Origin: Palsa-1400 sp036501625
GTDB taxonomy: Bacteria; Verrucomicrobiota; Verrucomicrobiia; Limisphaerales; Palsa-1400
NCBI GenBank assembly: GCA_036501625.1
Contig: DASXZY010000046.1
Location: 69,809-133,808, forward strand
Direction of reading: 5' to 3'
DNA length: 64,000 nucleotides
Below, in pieces: positions 54,179 through 63,878 of the stretch. The notes below the pieces were generated by a model that saw only the letters and a list, made by a program, of their open reading frames with translations, made no database searches and had not been told where the DNA came from. Both the position numbers and the translations under genes were made by a program. Positions within the stretch are counted from its first letter, which is position 1, and each line of letters starts with the position of its first letter.

Positions 54179-56323
54179 TTACCATGCCCAAGACAGGCCG
54201 CCGTAGAACGAGCGGCCGTCGCCGGGGTGGAAGAGCGTGTAGGGGCCGTTGGCCGCGAATTGCGCGGACGGAATCGGATCGACCGACGAGGCGTAAACTT
54301 TGTCCGTCAGGTTCTTGGCCTCAAAGAAGACCGTGAATCCGTATTTTGACTCGTAGCTGATCCGGAAGCCCAGCAGCGCGTAGGGGTCGGCGAAGAGCGT
54401 GTTTTCGTGATCGACGGGATATTTGGTGATGTTCCAATCGAGAGTCGGCCCGGCACGAAGGCCCCACGGCGTCGAGTAGCGCAATTCGGCCTCGTACAAG
54501 TAAATCGGAATGCCGCCAATTCTGTTGTTGCCGTAGGTTGGGTCCTGTTCAAACGTAAAATCGTTCAGCGTAAACGTTTGGTCCAGCGCCAGGCTTTGCG
54601 AGGCGGGCGAAGCGTGGCCCTGTTTTATGGCCGCATTGAGCAATTCAACATCGACACCCAGTTCGATGCCTTGATGGATGGCGTGCGGAATGTTGACCGC
54701 TCCCGAATTGGCGCCGGCGGAATTGTTGATCTCCAGCAATTCGTTCCTGACCCAACTGCGGTAGATCGCGAAATCCCAATCCACCCGGCCGTATTCGCCG
54801 CGCGTGCCCAACTCGGCGGTCCAGGCCTGCTGCGGCTCTAACGGGGTGAATTCGACATCGGGATCGCCGTCGAAATCCACCATGTTATCGAACGATGGCG
54901 CCTGCCAGGTGCGGCTGACATTGAAGAAAACCTGATTGTTGCTGTTAAACGCCCAGATCAGGCCCGCCTTTGGATTGATCCCGCGAAAAATAATGTCGTC
55001 CGACGTCTCGGGGTGAAAATAAAAATCGCTAAAATGCCGCTGCGCGTAGGTGGCTTGAACGCCGATGACGGCTGAAAATTGGTCCGAAAAATACTGCTGA
55101 TCCTCGGCAAAGAGCGGAGCATTGACGGAAAGCTCGGCGTCATGAGAAAGAGGCCCCCCCCGCGAACCGTTGACATTCACGAAATTCTGATCGACTTCCC
55201 GTTCCACGTTGGGTGTGAACCCGGCCGTAATCACGTTGCGCTGGCCGAAAAGTTCGGTATTGCCGGTGAAGTTCAAGATCAACCCGACGTTATCCGCGTA
55301 GAAGTCCTGGATGCCTCCAGCGCCCTCGTCGTTGGACGGCCCTTTTTCCGTGATGTTGCGGTGCCACCAAAAGGCTCCGGCGTCGCTTTCGGTGTTAAGC
55401 GTCTTCAAGGTCACTTTGTCGGCCAGCCGCAGATAATACCAGTCCTTGTTGTAATCCTGGGAGATGGCATAGGGCGTCGCGCCGGGCGCGGGAGCATCGG
55501 GGTCTGTTTGCCGCGGATCGGCCTGCATCTCGGCCTTGGTCAGGCCGCCCGGAAGCAAACGATCGGTGCGGTCCAGTATGAGGAAGAGGCGATTCTCCGC
55601 GTTGCTGCTAAAACGATAGCCGAAATTCGCGACCATGATCTCGGTGTTCTCCACGCTGTGCTCGCGATAGCCGGAGCGCCCGCGCTCGTCGAGCGAAACG
55701 TAATAATCAAACGGGCCATCGACCATGCCGGAGGTGACCTGCGCCTGAATAAAACCGTAGCTGCCGCCTTCAACCCGCACGGCCAGCGGGCTTGCGTCAT
55801 AACCGGTGATCGAGGTCAGGTTGATAGCTCCCCCCAGCGAAAGCGAACCGTATTTGAACGCCGAGGCGCCGCGATAAATTTCCGCGTATTTTATGGTTGC
55901 CACGTCAAAGTCTTCCAGAATCACCTCACCATCGCCTTGATTGAACGTGAATCCATCCAGCAGGACGTTCAGGCCCAATGGTTCGTCCTCGGACAATATG
56001 CCGGAGCCGCGAATGGAGATTTTGCTCACTTCCATTTCGTTTTCCGATTGCAGCGTGACGCCGGGCACGCCATGCAAAAGATCATCGAAGTTCATCCCCC
56101 GCCCTTCCCTTAGTCGCTCCGTTCCGCGCAAGGTGAACGCGCCCGGGTCCTGGTTCTTTTGCTCCGCCGCCTGGTCAATTGAAGGCGAGGTCAGGGACTC
56201 TCCCAGTTTGCTGGCGGAAACCGTCACGGGCGGCAACAGAGGCGGAGAATTCGTTGACTGCCCAAACGACGAAAGGCCCGGCATTGCCAATATCAAAACA
56301 GTGCAAGCGTGACGGAGTATCAT
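54179..56323 (-). CDS. TonB-dependent outer-membrane receptor
   Basis: A 714-residue protein from the ATG at 56323; the frame opens at an ATG at 56383, also possible. A signal peptide ends near SSFGQ. The plug domain (about 60-190) has MNFDDLLHGVPGVTLQSEN, ISIRGSG, GLNVLLDGFTFNQGDG and YAEIYRGASAFKYGSLSLGGAINL. The 22-strand barrel follows (about 200-714), with a C-terminal aromatic (GGLSWAW) as in outer-membrane proteins. Such receptors take up siderophores, cobalamin or sugars. No ligand can be assigned; the barrel ends with FFEAKNLTDKVYASS, as in siderophore receptors. The divergent kinase/NtrC genes begin 153 bases away. Confidence 0.93.
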   Translation of the reverse strand: MILRHACTVLILAMPGLSSFGQSTNSPPLLPPVTVSASKLGESLTSPSIDQAAEQKNQDPGAFTLRGTERLREGRGMNFDDLLHGVPGVTLQSENEMEVSKISIRGSGILSEDEPLGLNVLLDGFTFNQGDGEVILEDFDVATIKYAEIYRGASAFKYGSLSLGGAINLTSITGYDASPLAVRVEGGSYGFIQAQVTSGMVDGPFDYYVSLDERGRSGYREHSVENTEIMVANFGYRFSSNAENRLFLILDRTDRLLPGGLTKAEMQADPRQTDPDAPAPGATPYAISQDYNKDWYYLRLADKVTLKTLNTESDAGAFWWHRNITEKGPSNDEGAGGIQDFYADNVGLILNFTGNTELFGQRNVITAGFTPNVEREVDQNFVNVNGSRGGPLSHDAELSVNAPLFAEDQQYFSDQFSAVIGVQATYAQRHFSDFYFHPETSDDIIFRGINPKAGLIWAFNSNNQVFFNVSRTWQAPSFDNMVDFDGDPDVEFTPLEPQQAWTAELGTRGEYGRVDWDFAIYRSWVRNELLEINNSAGANSGAVNIPHAIHQGIELGVDVELLNAAIKQGHASPASQSLALDQTFTLNDFTFEQDPTYGNNRIGGIPIYLYEAELRYSTPWGLRAGPTLDWNITKYPVDHENTLFADPYALLGFRISYESKYGFTVFFEAKNLTDKVYASSVDPIPSAQFAANGPYTLFHPGDGRSFYGGLSWAW

Positions 56324-56475
56324 GCGCTTCGTCCAGCAGGTCGAGGGCCAACACGGATAAAAAAATGCAACCCGTTTATTCATAGCATCTTAACGCAGAA
56401 ATAGGGAACCAAAGAAATGCCTTCGGCGGATAAATCTTGTTCATCAGGAGGGTCGAACGGTATAAAAAGTATCCC

Positions 56476-57549
56476 ATGAATAAACGCCATTGGATTCGCA
56501 TGGTTGGTCCGCTTTTGCTCTTCGCGGCCGCCGGCACGGTCGGCATCGTTTTGCTGCTCAATTCCAGCTTTCAACGATTCTCGCGTTCCGAATTCGCCGC
56601 TTTGGCGGAGGCTGATGCCGATTATATTCGTGACACAACCAAAGCTGAAGGCCCCGATTTTTCAAACCAGGCGCGCGCCGTTCAGAATGATTTTCTGGCC
56701 AGCCATGCGCGGCAATTCGCGGGCGTCAACGTCGAGTTTCGCCGCGTTCCGCCACCGGACTCGCTGCACGATGCTGTCACAGTCCGCATCGCGGGCAATC
56801 AGGAATTAACCCTCGTGCGCGAACGTCCGCGGCTCCCGCATGTCTTGTTGCAACCAAGTTCGCTGGGCGCGCTCATCGCTTTTTGGGCGTTGTGGTTTGT
56901 GCTGGCCTGGGCCGTGACGCTTCCGTATATGGACGCCCAGCGCTTTGGATTGCTCGGCGTAATCGCCACGTCGCTGGCCCATGAAATTCGGAATCCCATC
57001 GCGGCCATACGCCTGCATGCGCAGCTATTGGAGCAGACGGAGCCGTCCAGCGGATTGATTGTCTATGAGGCGGCCAAAATCGAGGACATGCTCAATCAGT
57101 GGATGTTTCTGGCCCGCCCGGAACCTCCCCGCAAAACAGACGTGGCCGTGACGGACGTCGTGCAAAGGAGCGTTCACACGCTTGAGCCTGCCGCTCAACA
57201 CGCGCGGGTGCGCATCGTTATTGAAGGCGCTCCCGGCCGGCGCATCCAGGCGGACTCCCACCGCCTGGGCCAGGTTTTTCACAATATTATTCTTAACGCC
57301 ATCCAAGCCATGCCCGAAGGCGGAACGCTTTCCATCAACGCAACCGAGGACGGCGTCCAGTTCGCGGACACCGGCCCGGGCTTTTCAAAAACGGCCCTGC
57401 GCCGCGCGGCGGATACTTTGTATTCAGAAAAGGAAGGCGGCATGGGGCTGGGCCTGAGTGTGGCCCAGAAGATTGTGCGCGCGCACGATGGCCGGCTCGT
57501 CATCGGCAATGGAAACGATGGAGGCGCGGTGGTTCGCGTCGTTCTATGA
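56476..57549 (+). CDS. Sensor histidine kinase
   Basis: A 357-residue membrane kinase from the ATG at 56476; a longer frame to 56437 reads upstream promoter-like sequence. Two membrane segments (about 7-27 and 125-147) flank a periplasmic domain. The HisKA box is ATSLAHEIRNPIAAIRLHAQLL with the phospho-His. The ATPase domain is compact, with VFHNIILNAIQAMPEGG, FADTGPGF and GMGLGLSVAQKIVRAHDG. TATAAA at 56461-56466 may be its -10 element. The stop overlaps the NtrC-type regulator start as ATGA. The pair is encoded divergently from the TonB-dependent receptor and may control it. Confidence 0.93.
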   Translation: MNKRHWIRMVGPLLLFAAAGTVGIVLLLNSSFQRFSRSEFAALAEADADYIRDTTKAEGPDFSNQARAVQNDFLASHARQFAGVNVEFRRVPPPDSLHDAVTVRIAGNQELTLVRERPRLPHVLLQPSSLGALIAFWALWFVLAWAVTLPYMDAQRFGLLGVIATSLAHEIRNPIAAIRLHAQLLEQTEPSSGLIVYEAAKIEDMLNQWMFLARPEPPRKTDVAVTDVVQRSVHTLEPAAQHARVRIVIEGAPGRRIQADSHRLGQVFHNIILNAIQAMPEGGTLSINATEDGVQFADTGPGFSKTALRRAADTLYSEKEGGMGLGLSVAQKIVRAHDGRLVIGNGNDGGAVVRVVL

Positions 57550-58922
57550 CACCGCCCAGAATTCTCATCATCGAAGACGAGGCCGCGCTGGCCGGCGCGC
57601 TGGCGGAAGTTTGCCGGCGTTTGGGCGCGCAAGCGTCGCTGTGCGCGTCCGGTTCGCGCGGGCTGAACGAACTGGCCAAAGGGAAGTTCGCGCTGGTCAT
57701 TTTGGACATTGGCCTGCCCGATACCAGTGGCTGGGCGGTCCTGGAATCCATCAATCGTTCAGCGGCGCGCCCGCCTGTTCTTATCATCACGGCCCACGGA
57801 ACTCTGGACAATGCCGTGGCCGCGCGGCAATTGGCGGCCGCGGAATACCTGGTCAAACCGCTGGACCTTCGCGAATTGGAACGAACCATCGGCCATCTGC
57901 TCAATGAACGCGATGCCAGCGCTTCCCGCGCCGCGCCCGGCGCTGAGGCGGGCGCGCTTCTCGGCGGCGCAAGCCCGGAAATGCAACGCGTCTTTATCGC
58001 CATCGCCCAGGCTGCCACCACGGATGCCCCGGCGCTGATTACCGGGCCGACCGGCACCGGCAAAACGCTGGCGGCCCGCGTCATCCACGCCAACAGCCGT
58101 CGCAGAACCGGCCCTTTTATAACGCTGCTGTGCGGGGCGCTGCCGGAACATTTGTTGGAAAGCGAATTGTTCGGGCATGAAAAAAACGCGTTCACCGGCG
58201 CCGGTTCGATGCGTCCCGGCCATTTGGAACGCGCGGCGGGCGGCACGCTGTTGCTTGATGAAATTGGCGACATCCCGTTGAGCGTGCAAGCCAAGCTCCT
58301 GCGTTTTGTGGATGAGAAGACTTTCGCGCGCGTTGGCGGCAGGGAGGACCTGCGCGTGGATTTGCGGCTGCTGGCCGCCACCAACCGCTCGCTGCGGGAA
58401 GAAGTCCGCTCGGGCCGGTTCCGGGAAGACCTGTATTACCGGCTGCACGTGCTGGAAATTGAAATGCCGCCGCTGGCCCGGCGCCGCGAAGACATCCCCG
58501 CCCTGGCGGCTTTCTTTTTGAGCCAGATCGCCGGCGGCCGCGAGCTTGGCCTGGGCGCCGAAGCAAGCCGATTGATTGTCAATTATAACTGGCCCGGCAA
58601 CGTCCGCGAGTTGCGAAATGTCCTCGAACGCGCCGCGGCGGCTTGCTCCGGAAAAATCATTTTGCCGCGGCATCTGCCGGCCGAGATTTCTCATCCGATG
58701 GAACCGGCGGCCGACGCGGACCTCAATGCCGTCCTGGAACGCTGGGTCGCGGCCAAGGTCACCGAGGGCGTCTCCTACAAGAAGCTTTGCGCCGGGGTGG
58801 AATCCACCCTGTTGCGCCACTTGATGCGGCATTTCGCGGAAAAGCCAACCGTCCTCGCAAGGGTCCTCAAAATGAACCGCGCCACCCTGCTAAAGAAGCG
58901 CCGCACGCTGGGATTGGAATAA
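57546..58922 (+). CDS. NtrC-family sigma54-dependent response regulator
   Basis: A 458-residue activator. A receiver domain (about 5-120) has LIIEDEAAL and the phospho-acceptor Asp54 in ILDIGLPD. The AAA+ domain (about 135-375) has Walker A GPTGTGKT, Walker B GGTLLLDEIGDIP and RREDIPALAAFFL. The C-terminal Fis-type helix-turn-helix ends KMNRATLLKKRRTLGLE. The sigma54-contacting loop reads NAFTGA instead of GAFTGA, a change of the first residue that could alter activation. It is translationally coupled to the kinase. I could not find a -24/-12 promoter near the divergent TonB receptor. Confidence 0.94.
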   Translation: MTPPRILIIEDEAALAGALAEVCRRLGAQASLCASGSRGLNELAKGKFALVILDIGLPDTSGWAVLESINRSAARPPVLIITAHGTLDNAVAARQLAAAEYLVKPLDLRELERTIGHLLNERDASASRAAPGAEAGALLGGASPEMQRVFIAIAQAATTDAPALITGPTGTGKTLAARVIHANSRRRTGPFITLLCGALPEHLLESELFGHEKNAFTGAGSMRPGHLERAAGGTLLLDEIGDIPLSVQAKLLRFVDEKTFARVGGREDLRVDLRLLAATNRSLREEVRSGRFREDLYYRLHVLEIEMPPLARRREDIPALAAFFLSQIAGGRELGLGAEASRLIVNYNWPGNVRELRNVLERAAAACSGKIILPRHLPAEISHPMEPAADADLNAVLERWVAAKVTEGVSYKKLCAGVESTLLRHLMRHFAEKPTVLARVLKMNRATLLKKRRTLGLE

Positions 58923-59072
58923 AATTCAGCGCTTATATTTGACTGGCCATAATGAGAATTGCATTTGGGCGGGGAGTGATCAAAGGGTTTTCCAAGCCGG
59001 CCCCGGCGTTCCTTGGCGAAAGGAGCGCTTCGTCTCGAAATGTTTTTGATCGGCAATTTTTGGCGGCGGCTG

Positions 59073-60689
59073 CTATTTTCTGTGCAGGATGGCGACGCGC
59101 AAATTGGTGTCGTAGTTCCGGCTGGCGGCGTCCTTGCTCCAGACGTATTCCGTTCGGTCCGGCATCATCCAGGCCATCCCGGCCATTTCGTAATGCTGCC
59201 CCCAGTAGCGCCCCAGCCAATCCATCAGAGCCTTTTTGTTTGAGCCAGCGGAAAAGGTCCAGGAGGAGTCAACATAAACTATCAAAAGATACGCGGGATT
59301 GGCCGCTTCAATTTGCCGCTCCATTTCCTGCTGCATATCCAGCGCGAAGCGATGCTTCTGCATGAGGTCGTACATGTAAATGTAGCCTGTGGCTGAATGG
59401 CGGTGCGCGTAAAAATAAATTTCCGGCTCGGAACCCATGATGGCGATGGTGTCGCTCGGCTTGGAATGCTCTTCAATGTATTTGGCAATGACTTTGGCCT
59501 CTGGGAACGGATTCCCGCCATACTGCGCGCGGCAAACCTGCTCCGGCGATTGCGCGAACCAGAGCGAGCGATTGGCGAAGATAAATCCAGCGCACAAAAG
59601 CGCGAAGCCGGCGGCGGGAACGGCTTCACCCATGCTCCGCGCGGCGCGGCGAACGGCCGCCGCGATCAAGAGGCAAACGGCGGGCAAAGCCATGATAAAA
59701 TAGTGCCGCGAAAAATAGAAACTTGCTGTAAAAGCAACCAGCGAGAATATCAAAAGGGCGCCGATGATCGCGCCCGCCTCCCGCCGCGCCCTGTCCAAGG
59801 CCAGGCAGAGCAATCCAATCGCGGCGGCCGCCCATGACCACCGCATCACGCCAGAGTTGCGGACAAACGCCTGCAAATTCGCCCATCCTTCGTCCCGCGC
59901 CAGAAGGCCCGCGTGCGCCTTGGCATAGGTCATCGTCCAAAACCAAAAGCGGCCGAACACGCCCGTCATCGCCATCAGCAGGCACGTCAACAAGAATGGC
60001 AATGCCAGCCCGCAGGCAAAAATGGCTGCGTTGCCGAAAGATTTGCGTTTCCCCTCGCGCGGCGCCCGGATGAAATCCACCAACAGCGCCGCCAAAGCGA
60101 AAAGGCAGAAAAAGATTCCGGGCTGTTTGCAGACGAAAGACCATCCGAAGGCCGCGCCACTCCAGCCATAAGTCCAAAGGCGGGCAGAGGTTCGCGCCTT
60201 GAGGAGCAGCCACAATCCAGCCAGCGCGGCCAGAACCACGAAATGCGTCGCGTGCCCCTCGAGTCCGAGGACGCCCGGACTCATCGAGAAAAGGGCGTAG
60301 CAAATGCTCGCCACCACCGCGTGCTCCGCGTCCAACAGGCGCCGGGCCGCGAGGAACAGCAGAGCCACAGCGGCCAGGTTTGCGAATAGAAATCCAAGGT
60401 GTATCCCGGCCGCCGTCTGCCCAAAGACCGCCATGATCGACGCATATGACGCGTAGGTCCCCGGCAGCTTCATGTTGTAGGCCAATTTGTAGGGAGGGAT
60501 GCCCTCGAGCATCAATTGGCCCATGTAAGCGTATTCCCCTTCGTCGCGTTCCAGCGGCACTTGCAACAGCCGAACGCGGACAACGATGACCACCAGCAAC
60601 GTTAAAGCGATGGCGGCCCAACCCCATCTGCCGGGCCAGCCGGAAAGCGGGCGTTTATTGGAATCGGGCGGCGCTTGCAATGCGCGCAT
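59073..60689 (-). CDS. GT-C family glycosyltransferase (ArnT/PMT-like)
   Basis: A 538-residue membrane protein with about ten hydrophobic segments. The first luminal loop contains PLERDEGEYAYMGQLMLEGIPPYKLAYNMKLPG: the DEGEY acids are the catalytic motif of ArnT/PMT-type enzymes that use polyprenyl-linked sugars. A soluble C-terminal domain (about 385-538) follows. It should transfer a sugar to a lipid or protein at the outer face of the inner membrane; donor and acceptor are unknown. It is divergent from the DoxX-like fragment gene, with an 84-base gap. Confidence 0.88.
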   Translation of the reverse strand: MRALQAPPDSNKRPLSGWPGRWGWAAIALTLLVVIVVRVRLLQVPLERDEGEYAYMGQLMLEGIPPYKLAYNMKLPGTYASYASIMAVFGQTAAGIHLGFLFANLAAVALLFLAARRLLDAEHAVVASICYALFSMSPGVLGLEGHATHFVVLAALAGLWLLLKARTSARLWTYGWSGAAFGWSFVCKQPGIFFCLFALAALLVDFIRAPREGKRKSFGNAAIFACGLALPFLLTCLLMAMTGVFGRFWFWTMTYAKAHAGLLARDEGWANLQAFVRNSGVMRWSWAAAAIGLLCLALDRARREAGAIIGALLIFSLVAFTASFYFSRHYFIMALPAVCLLIAAAVRRAARSMGEAVPAAGFALLCAGFIFANRSLWFAQSPEQVCRAQYGGNPFPEAKVIAKYIEEHSKPSDTIAIMGSEPEIYFYAHRHSATGYIYMYDLMQKHRFALDMQQEMERQIEAANPAYLLIVYVDSSWTFSAGSNKKALMDWLGRYWGQHYEMAGMAWMMPDRTEYVWSKDAASRNYDTNLRVAILHRK

Positions 60690-60773
60690 ATTTGCTCGCG
60701 CTCTCGCGGTTGTAAAGCGCCCATCAATCGCAATCCGCGGCCGCCGCGATAATCAGGAGGATTCACGAGAACT

Positions 60774-61001
60774 ATGGTAAAGTGGAGTGTCTGGCAACCC
60801 ATTCTCATTCCTTTACTCGCGCGCGGCACGGGCATCGCTCTCTGCGTCTTCCTGATTTTGGTTTTTCCGTCGAATGTTTACGCCGCCATGAAGCGCCTCG
60901 ATTTTGGCGGACACGGCGCCGGCCCGCCTTATCTGCTGGTCAGAGTCCCGCTGCAAATCTTTCTCATCGGCTGGATCTATTGGCTTGCTGTCAAACACTA
61001 A
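60774..61001 (+). CDS. Short DoxX-like membrane protein (possible fragment)
   Basis: A 75-residue protein. LVFPSNVYAAMKRLDFGG and LLVRVPLQIFLIGWIYWLAV match the last two helices of DoxX-like membrane proteins, which are normally 120-140 residues with four helices. The first half is missing and no matching upstream frame is seen, so this is either a truncated gene or a minimal version. A clear AGGAGG (60755-60760) lies 13 bases before the ATG, a longer spacing than usual, so translation is plausible. It converges on the SGNH hydrolase gene. Confidence 0.5.
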   Translation: MVKWSVWQPILIPLLARGTGIALCVFLILVFPSNVYAAMKRLDFGGHGAGPPYLLVRVPLQIFLIGWIYWLAVKH

Positions 61002-61007
61002 TCCGAG

Positions 61008-62543
61008 TTAGGGATGTTGCAGCCTGAAGAACTTCGCGCCACCAGAGGGGGAGATCGAAACGCTGATTTGCCCGCCGTTTGTTTGCGGCGCGCTCGCATC
61101 CAGCGCCCAGGTGCCGTTCAATGACAAATCCGCTGTTGAATGCAGCGCGTAGTTCACGCTGTTGGCGGCGGGCCACGTCAATACGATATTCGCCGCCGCG
61201 CTGATGGCGGAAATGGCCGGAGGCGGCATGATGAAGCCGGTGGCAAAAAGCTCAGCGTCGAATCCGAAAACGGCGTTGGTCACCCCGCTTTTATGGACTT
61301 CCACAGCCAGCAGATTGGAGCCGGACAACAAGCCGCCGATGGCCACATTGGTCTGATAGTAAATGGGAGTCGAATATCCCGTGACGGCGCCCAACGCCAG
61401 GTTCGTGCGGGCAATCGTTCCGCTGGGAAGGTTCGTCCGGTATATCTCGCTGCCGTTGAGATAGACCGCCGCCCCGTCCGAGCAGGAGACTCGCAGATTC
61501 AGGTTCGTAAATCCGATATTGTCCGGCACGGCAAACCATTTTCGGAAATAGGTTGTCGGGATCATGTTGGTGGCATCCGAGCCATAGCTCACGGTGGTGG
61601 CGTCGGTTTGCTCTCCGTAACCAAGGCGGCCCAATCCAATGTTCCAACTGCTATCGTCATAACCGGCTTGCGGCCAATTGGTCCCAAGGTCCTGCCCGCC
61701 ATCGAAGTAAGTCCAAAAATCGCCGGCATGAATGAGATTCGTCGTCATCTGGTTTGTCCTCGTGACGATGGCTTGAATGCGCGACATCCATTCCTGGGCC
61801 ATGGCCGCAAGCCCGTTCGTATTCGGATGCACGTGGTCCGCGTTGAACATCGTGCTATAATTGACAGCCGAATACATATCGGAGAGATAAACCTTCTGCC
61901 CGGCGGCCTGCCGTTCGTTGACCAGCACGATCAGGTTGGCGTTGTAGATCGGAACATTGCTGGCGTAATTTCCGAATCCAAGAAGGCTGGCGCTTTGCAG
62001 CGAAGTGATTCTGGAAAGGATCACACAGGTGTTGGAATCCTTCGCGAAGATAAGCTTCAACAGGATCGACATGTCATTGGTCACCGTGCGATAGGGGCTG
62101 CGTCCGTAACCATTGTCGTTGGCGCCGATCAGGATGAGCATCAGATCGGGCCGATTATTGGTCACCGCGAGGGCGTCCACGACAATATTCTCCAGGTAAT
62201 TCTGGCTCTGGCCGTAACCATAGACCGCGAATTCCCCGGGCGCCGCGATGACCGCCCCGCAATAGCCCTCATGATGCACCTGCGTAAAAGTTTTGGTCGT
62301 AATGGAGGTATTCCGCCCCGTGAACCCGAACGGGATGCCATTGCTTTGCAGCAAAGGTTGCAGGTATTGGCGCCACGCCCCGTTCACTTCGCAGTCGTCG
62401 GTGATGGAATCGCCCATCGCCATGATCTTAATTGGATGATTCGTGCTGAAGTTGGACAACACCAACTGCCCCCGCGCCGAAACGGCCGCGACAGCCAGCA
62501 TCAAAGCGCCCAAACCGCGCCGCCAAAATCGCACTGCATTCAT
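61008..62543 (-). CDS. Secreted SGNH/GDSL hydrolase with the shared C-terminal module
   Basis: A 511-residue protein with a signal peptide (LGALMLAVAAVSARGQ). The SGNH domain (about 35-260) has block I IMAMGDSITDD with the nucleophile Ser, block III LIGANDNGYG and block V FNADHVHPNTNG with the Asp-His pair. Such enzymes deacetylate or de-esterify polysaccharides. A beta-sandwich of about 150 residues follows (TTYFRKWFAVP, GAAVYLNGSEIYRTNLPSG), like many carbohydrate-binding domains. The end (NYALHSTADL...W...KFFRLQHP) is the C-terminal module shared with other exoproteins here. Confidence 0.9.
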   Translation of the reverse strand: MNAVRFWRRGLGALMLAVAAVSARGQLVLSNFSTNHPIKIMAMGDSITDDCEVNGAWRQYLQPLLQSNGIPFGFTGRNTSITTKTFTQVHHEGYCGAVIAAPGEFAVYGYGQSQNYLENIVVDALAVTNNRPDLMLILIGANDNGYGRSPYRTVTNDMSILLKLIFAKDSNTCVILSRITSLQSASLLGFGNYASNVPIYNANLIVLVNERQAAGQKVYLSDMYSAVNYSTMFNADHVHPNTNGLAAMAQEWMSRIQAIVTRTNQMTTNLIHAGDFWTYFDGGQDLGTNWPQAGYDDSSWNIGLGRLGYGEQTDATTVSYGSDATNMIPTTYFRKWFAVPDNIGFTNLNLRVSCSDGAAVYLNGSEIYRTNLPSGTIARTNLALGAVTGYSTPIYYQTNVAIGGLLSGSNLLAVEVHKSGVTNAVFGFDAELFATGFIMPPPAISAISAAANIVLTWPAANSVNYALHSTADLSLNGTWALDASAPQTNGGQISVSISPSGGAKFFRLQHP

Positions 62544-62647
62544 GGAACTCGTGAAAGTTGAGCTCGTTCAACATGAATCCCGCTCAGCCCGCCGTCAATG
62601 GCCAATCGGCGCGAAAACGGGCGCATACAAACAACACACAAATCGTC

Positions 62648-62676
62648 TTGACATAAATCACTGAAAGCCGGATAAA
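62648..62676 (+). promoter_or_regulatory. Promoter of the metallophosphoesterase gene
   Basis: A perfect TTGACA (62648-62653) is followed after 17 bases by GATAAA (62671-62676). The start codon is at 62742, and a Shine-Dalgarno AGGAG (62730-62734) lies 7 bases before it. Confidence 0.5.
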
Positions 62677-62741
62677 GAGGCGTTGTCAGCACTGCAATTG
62701 CGCCGGGAGCACGGGCCTGGCGAGAACACAGGAGCCAATTT

Positions 62742-63878
62742 ATGGATAAAACCAAAAGCAAAGCAGCCGCCACAACGGCTTCAGAACCAGCCGATGCGGC
62801 CGCGCCAAAACCGGCGCTCAAGTTTCCATCTGTCACCACCCGCCTGCCCGCCGCGCAGGCGGGCGCCAGTTACAATAACAAGGGCATTCCATTCCCATAC
62901 CCCGCGGGGTCCTGCGTGATGAATTTGCAGGATTTTTTTGGGCAGGCCGCCATTAACACCATCACGGCCAGCGGCAAGCTTATCTTCCATTCGATGGGCG
63001 ACAGCGGCGTTGGCGGCGCGGCGCAAGAGGCAGTGGCGGAAGCATTGGCGCTGGATATCAACAATCAGAACCATGAGCTGGGCGCGAGCTTCCTGTTGCA
63101 TTTGGGCGATGTGATGTACGGCCCAAACAAAGAGGCCAATTACTTGGATAAGTTCTATCGGGTTTATGACCATTATGACCGGCTTGTTTTCGCGATTCCC
63201 GGCAACCACGACGGAGAGATATTGGCCAAGACCGATCTCACAACGCTGGCCGCGTTCAAGGAGAACTTTTGCGCTCCGGCCGGGACGCAGCCGCCGGTGG
63301 CAAAACAATACGGCGTTCTGATGCCCAACCAGCCCGGCCCGTATTGGCATCTGCAAGCGCCTTTCGTGGATATTATCGGACTGTATTCAAACGCCGACGA
63401 GGATACGGGCATTATTAGCAATGCAAAAGTGGGCAGCAAACAGAAGACATGGCTGCAAGGCCGGCTGACTGCCATTGCGCAGGCTCGCAAAGGAGCGCAG
63501 CGCAAGGCGCTCGTCCTGGCCATGCATCATCCGCCCTATGCGCGCGGTTTCCAGGCGAGCGGCTACGGCCATCCCGGAAGCCCGGAAATGACCCAGGACA
63601 TCGATGACTGCTGCACGCAAGCTGGCATATTGCCGGACGCGGTGATGGCCGGCCATACGCACAGCTATCAGCATTACGTCCGGACGCAAAAGCTAAACGG
63701 CGCGTCCCGCGCGATCCCTTACTTAATCGTTGGAACGGGCGGCATCAGCCTGCAAAAGATACCGGCTCCGACGGGAGTTAAGAATAGCGCTGGCGACGTG
63801 CTCTATTACAGCGCCTTTAAAGATTACGGATACCTGACAGTAACAGCCACTGCCGCCCAACTTAGGCGGCGTCAATAA
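62742..63878 (+). CDS. Calcineurin-like metallophosphoesterase, possibly 3'-truncated
   Basis: A 378-residue protein with the metallophosphatase motifs in order: FHSMGDSGVGG (metal Asp), LLHLGDVMYG (metal-bridging Asp), AIPGNHDGE (Asn-His), VLAMHHPPYARG (His) and MAGHTHSYQHY (His-x-His). This is a purple-acid-phosphatase-like set. There is no signal peptide; the N-terminus is Ala/Lys-rich. The last residues (after TVTATAAQL) change to RRRQ and a stop 7 bases before the end of a convergent transposase gene, so the natural C-terminus may have been cut by an insertion. The catalytic core is intact. The start is supported by AGGAG at 62730-62734. Confidence 0.88.
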   Translation: MDKTKSKAAATTASEPADAAAPKPALKFPSVTTRLPAAQAGASYNNKGIPFPYPAGSCVMNLQDFFGQAAINTITASGKLIFHSMGDSGVGGAAQEAVAEALALDINNQNHELGASFLLHLGDVMYGPNKEANYLDKFYRVYDHYDRLVFAIPGNHDGEILAKTDLTTLAAFKENFCAPAGTQPPVAKQYGVLMPNQPGPYWHLQAPFVDIIGLYSNADEDTGIISNAKVGSKQKTWLQGRLTAIAQARKGAQRKALVLAMHHPPYARGFQASGYGHPGSPEMTQDIDDCCTQAGILPDAVMAGHTHSYQHYVRTQKLNGASRAIPYLIVGTGGISLQKIPAPTGVKNSAGDVLYYSAFKDYGYLTVTATAAQLRRRQ

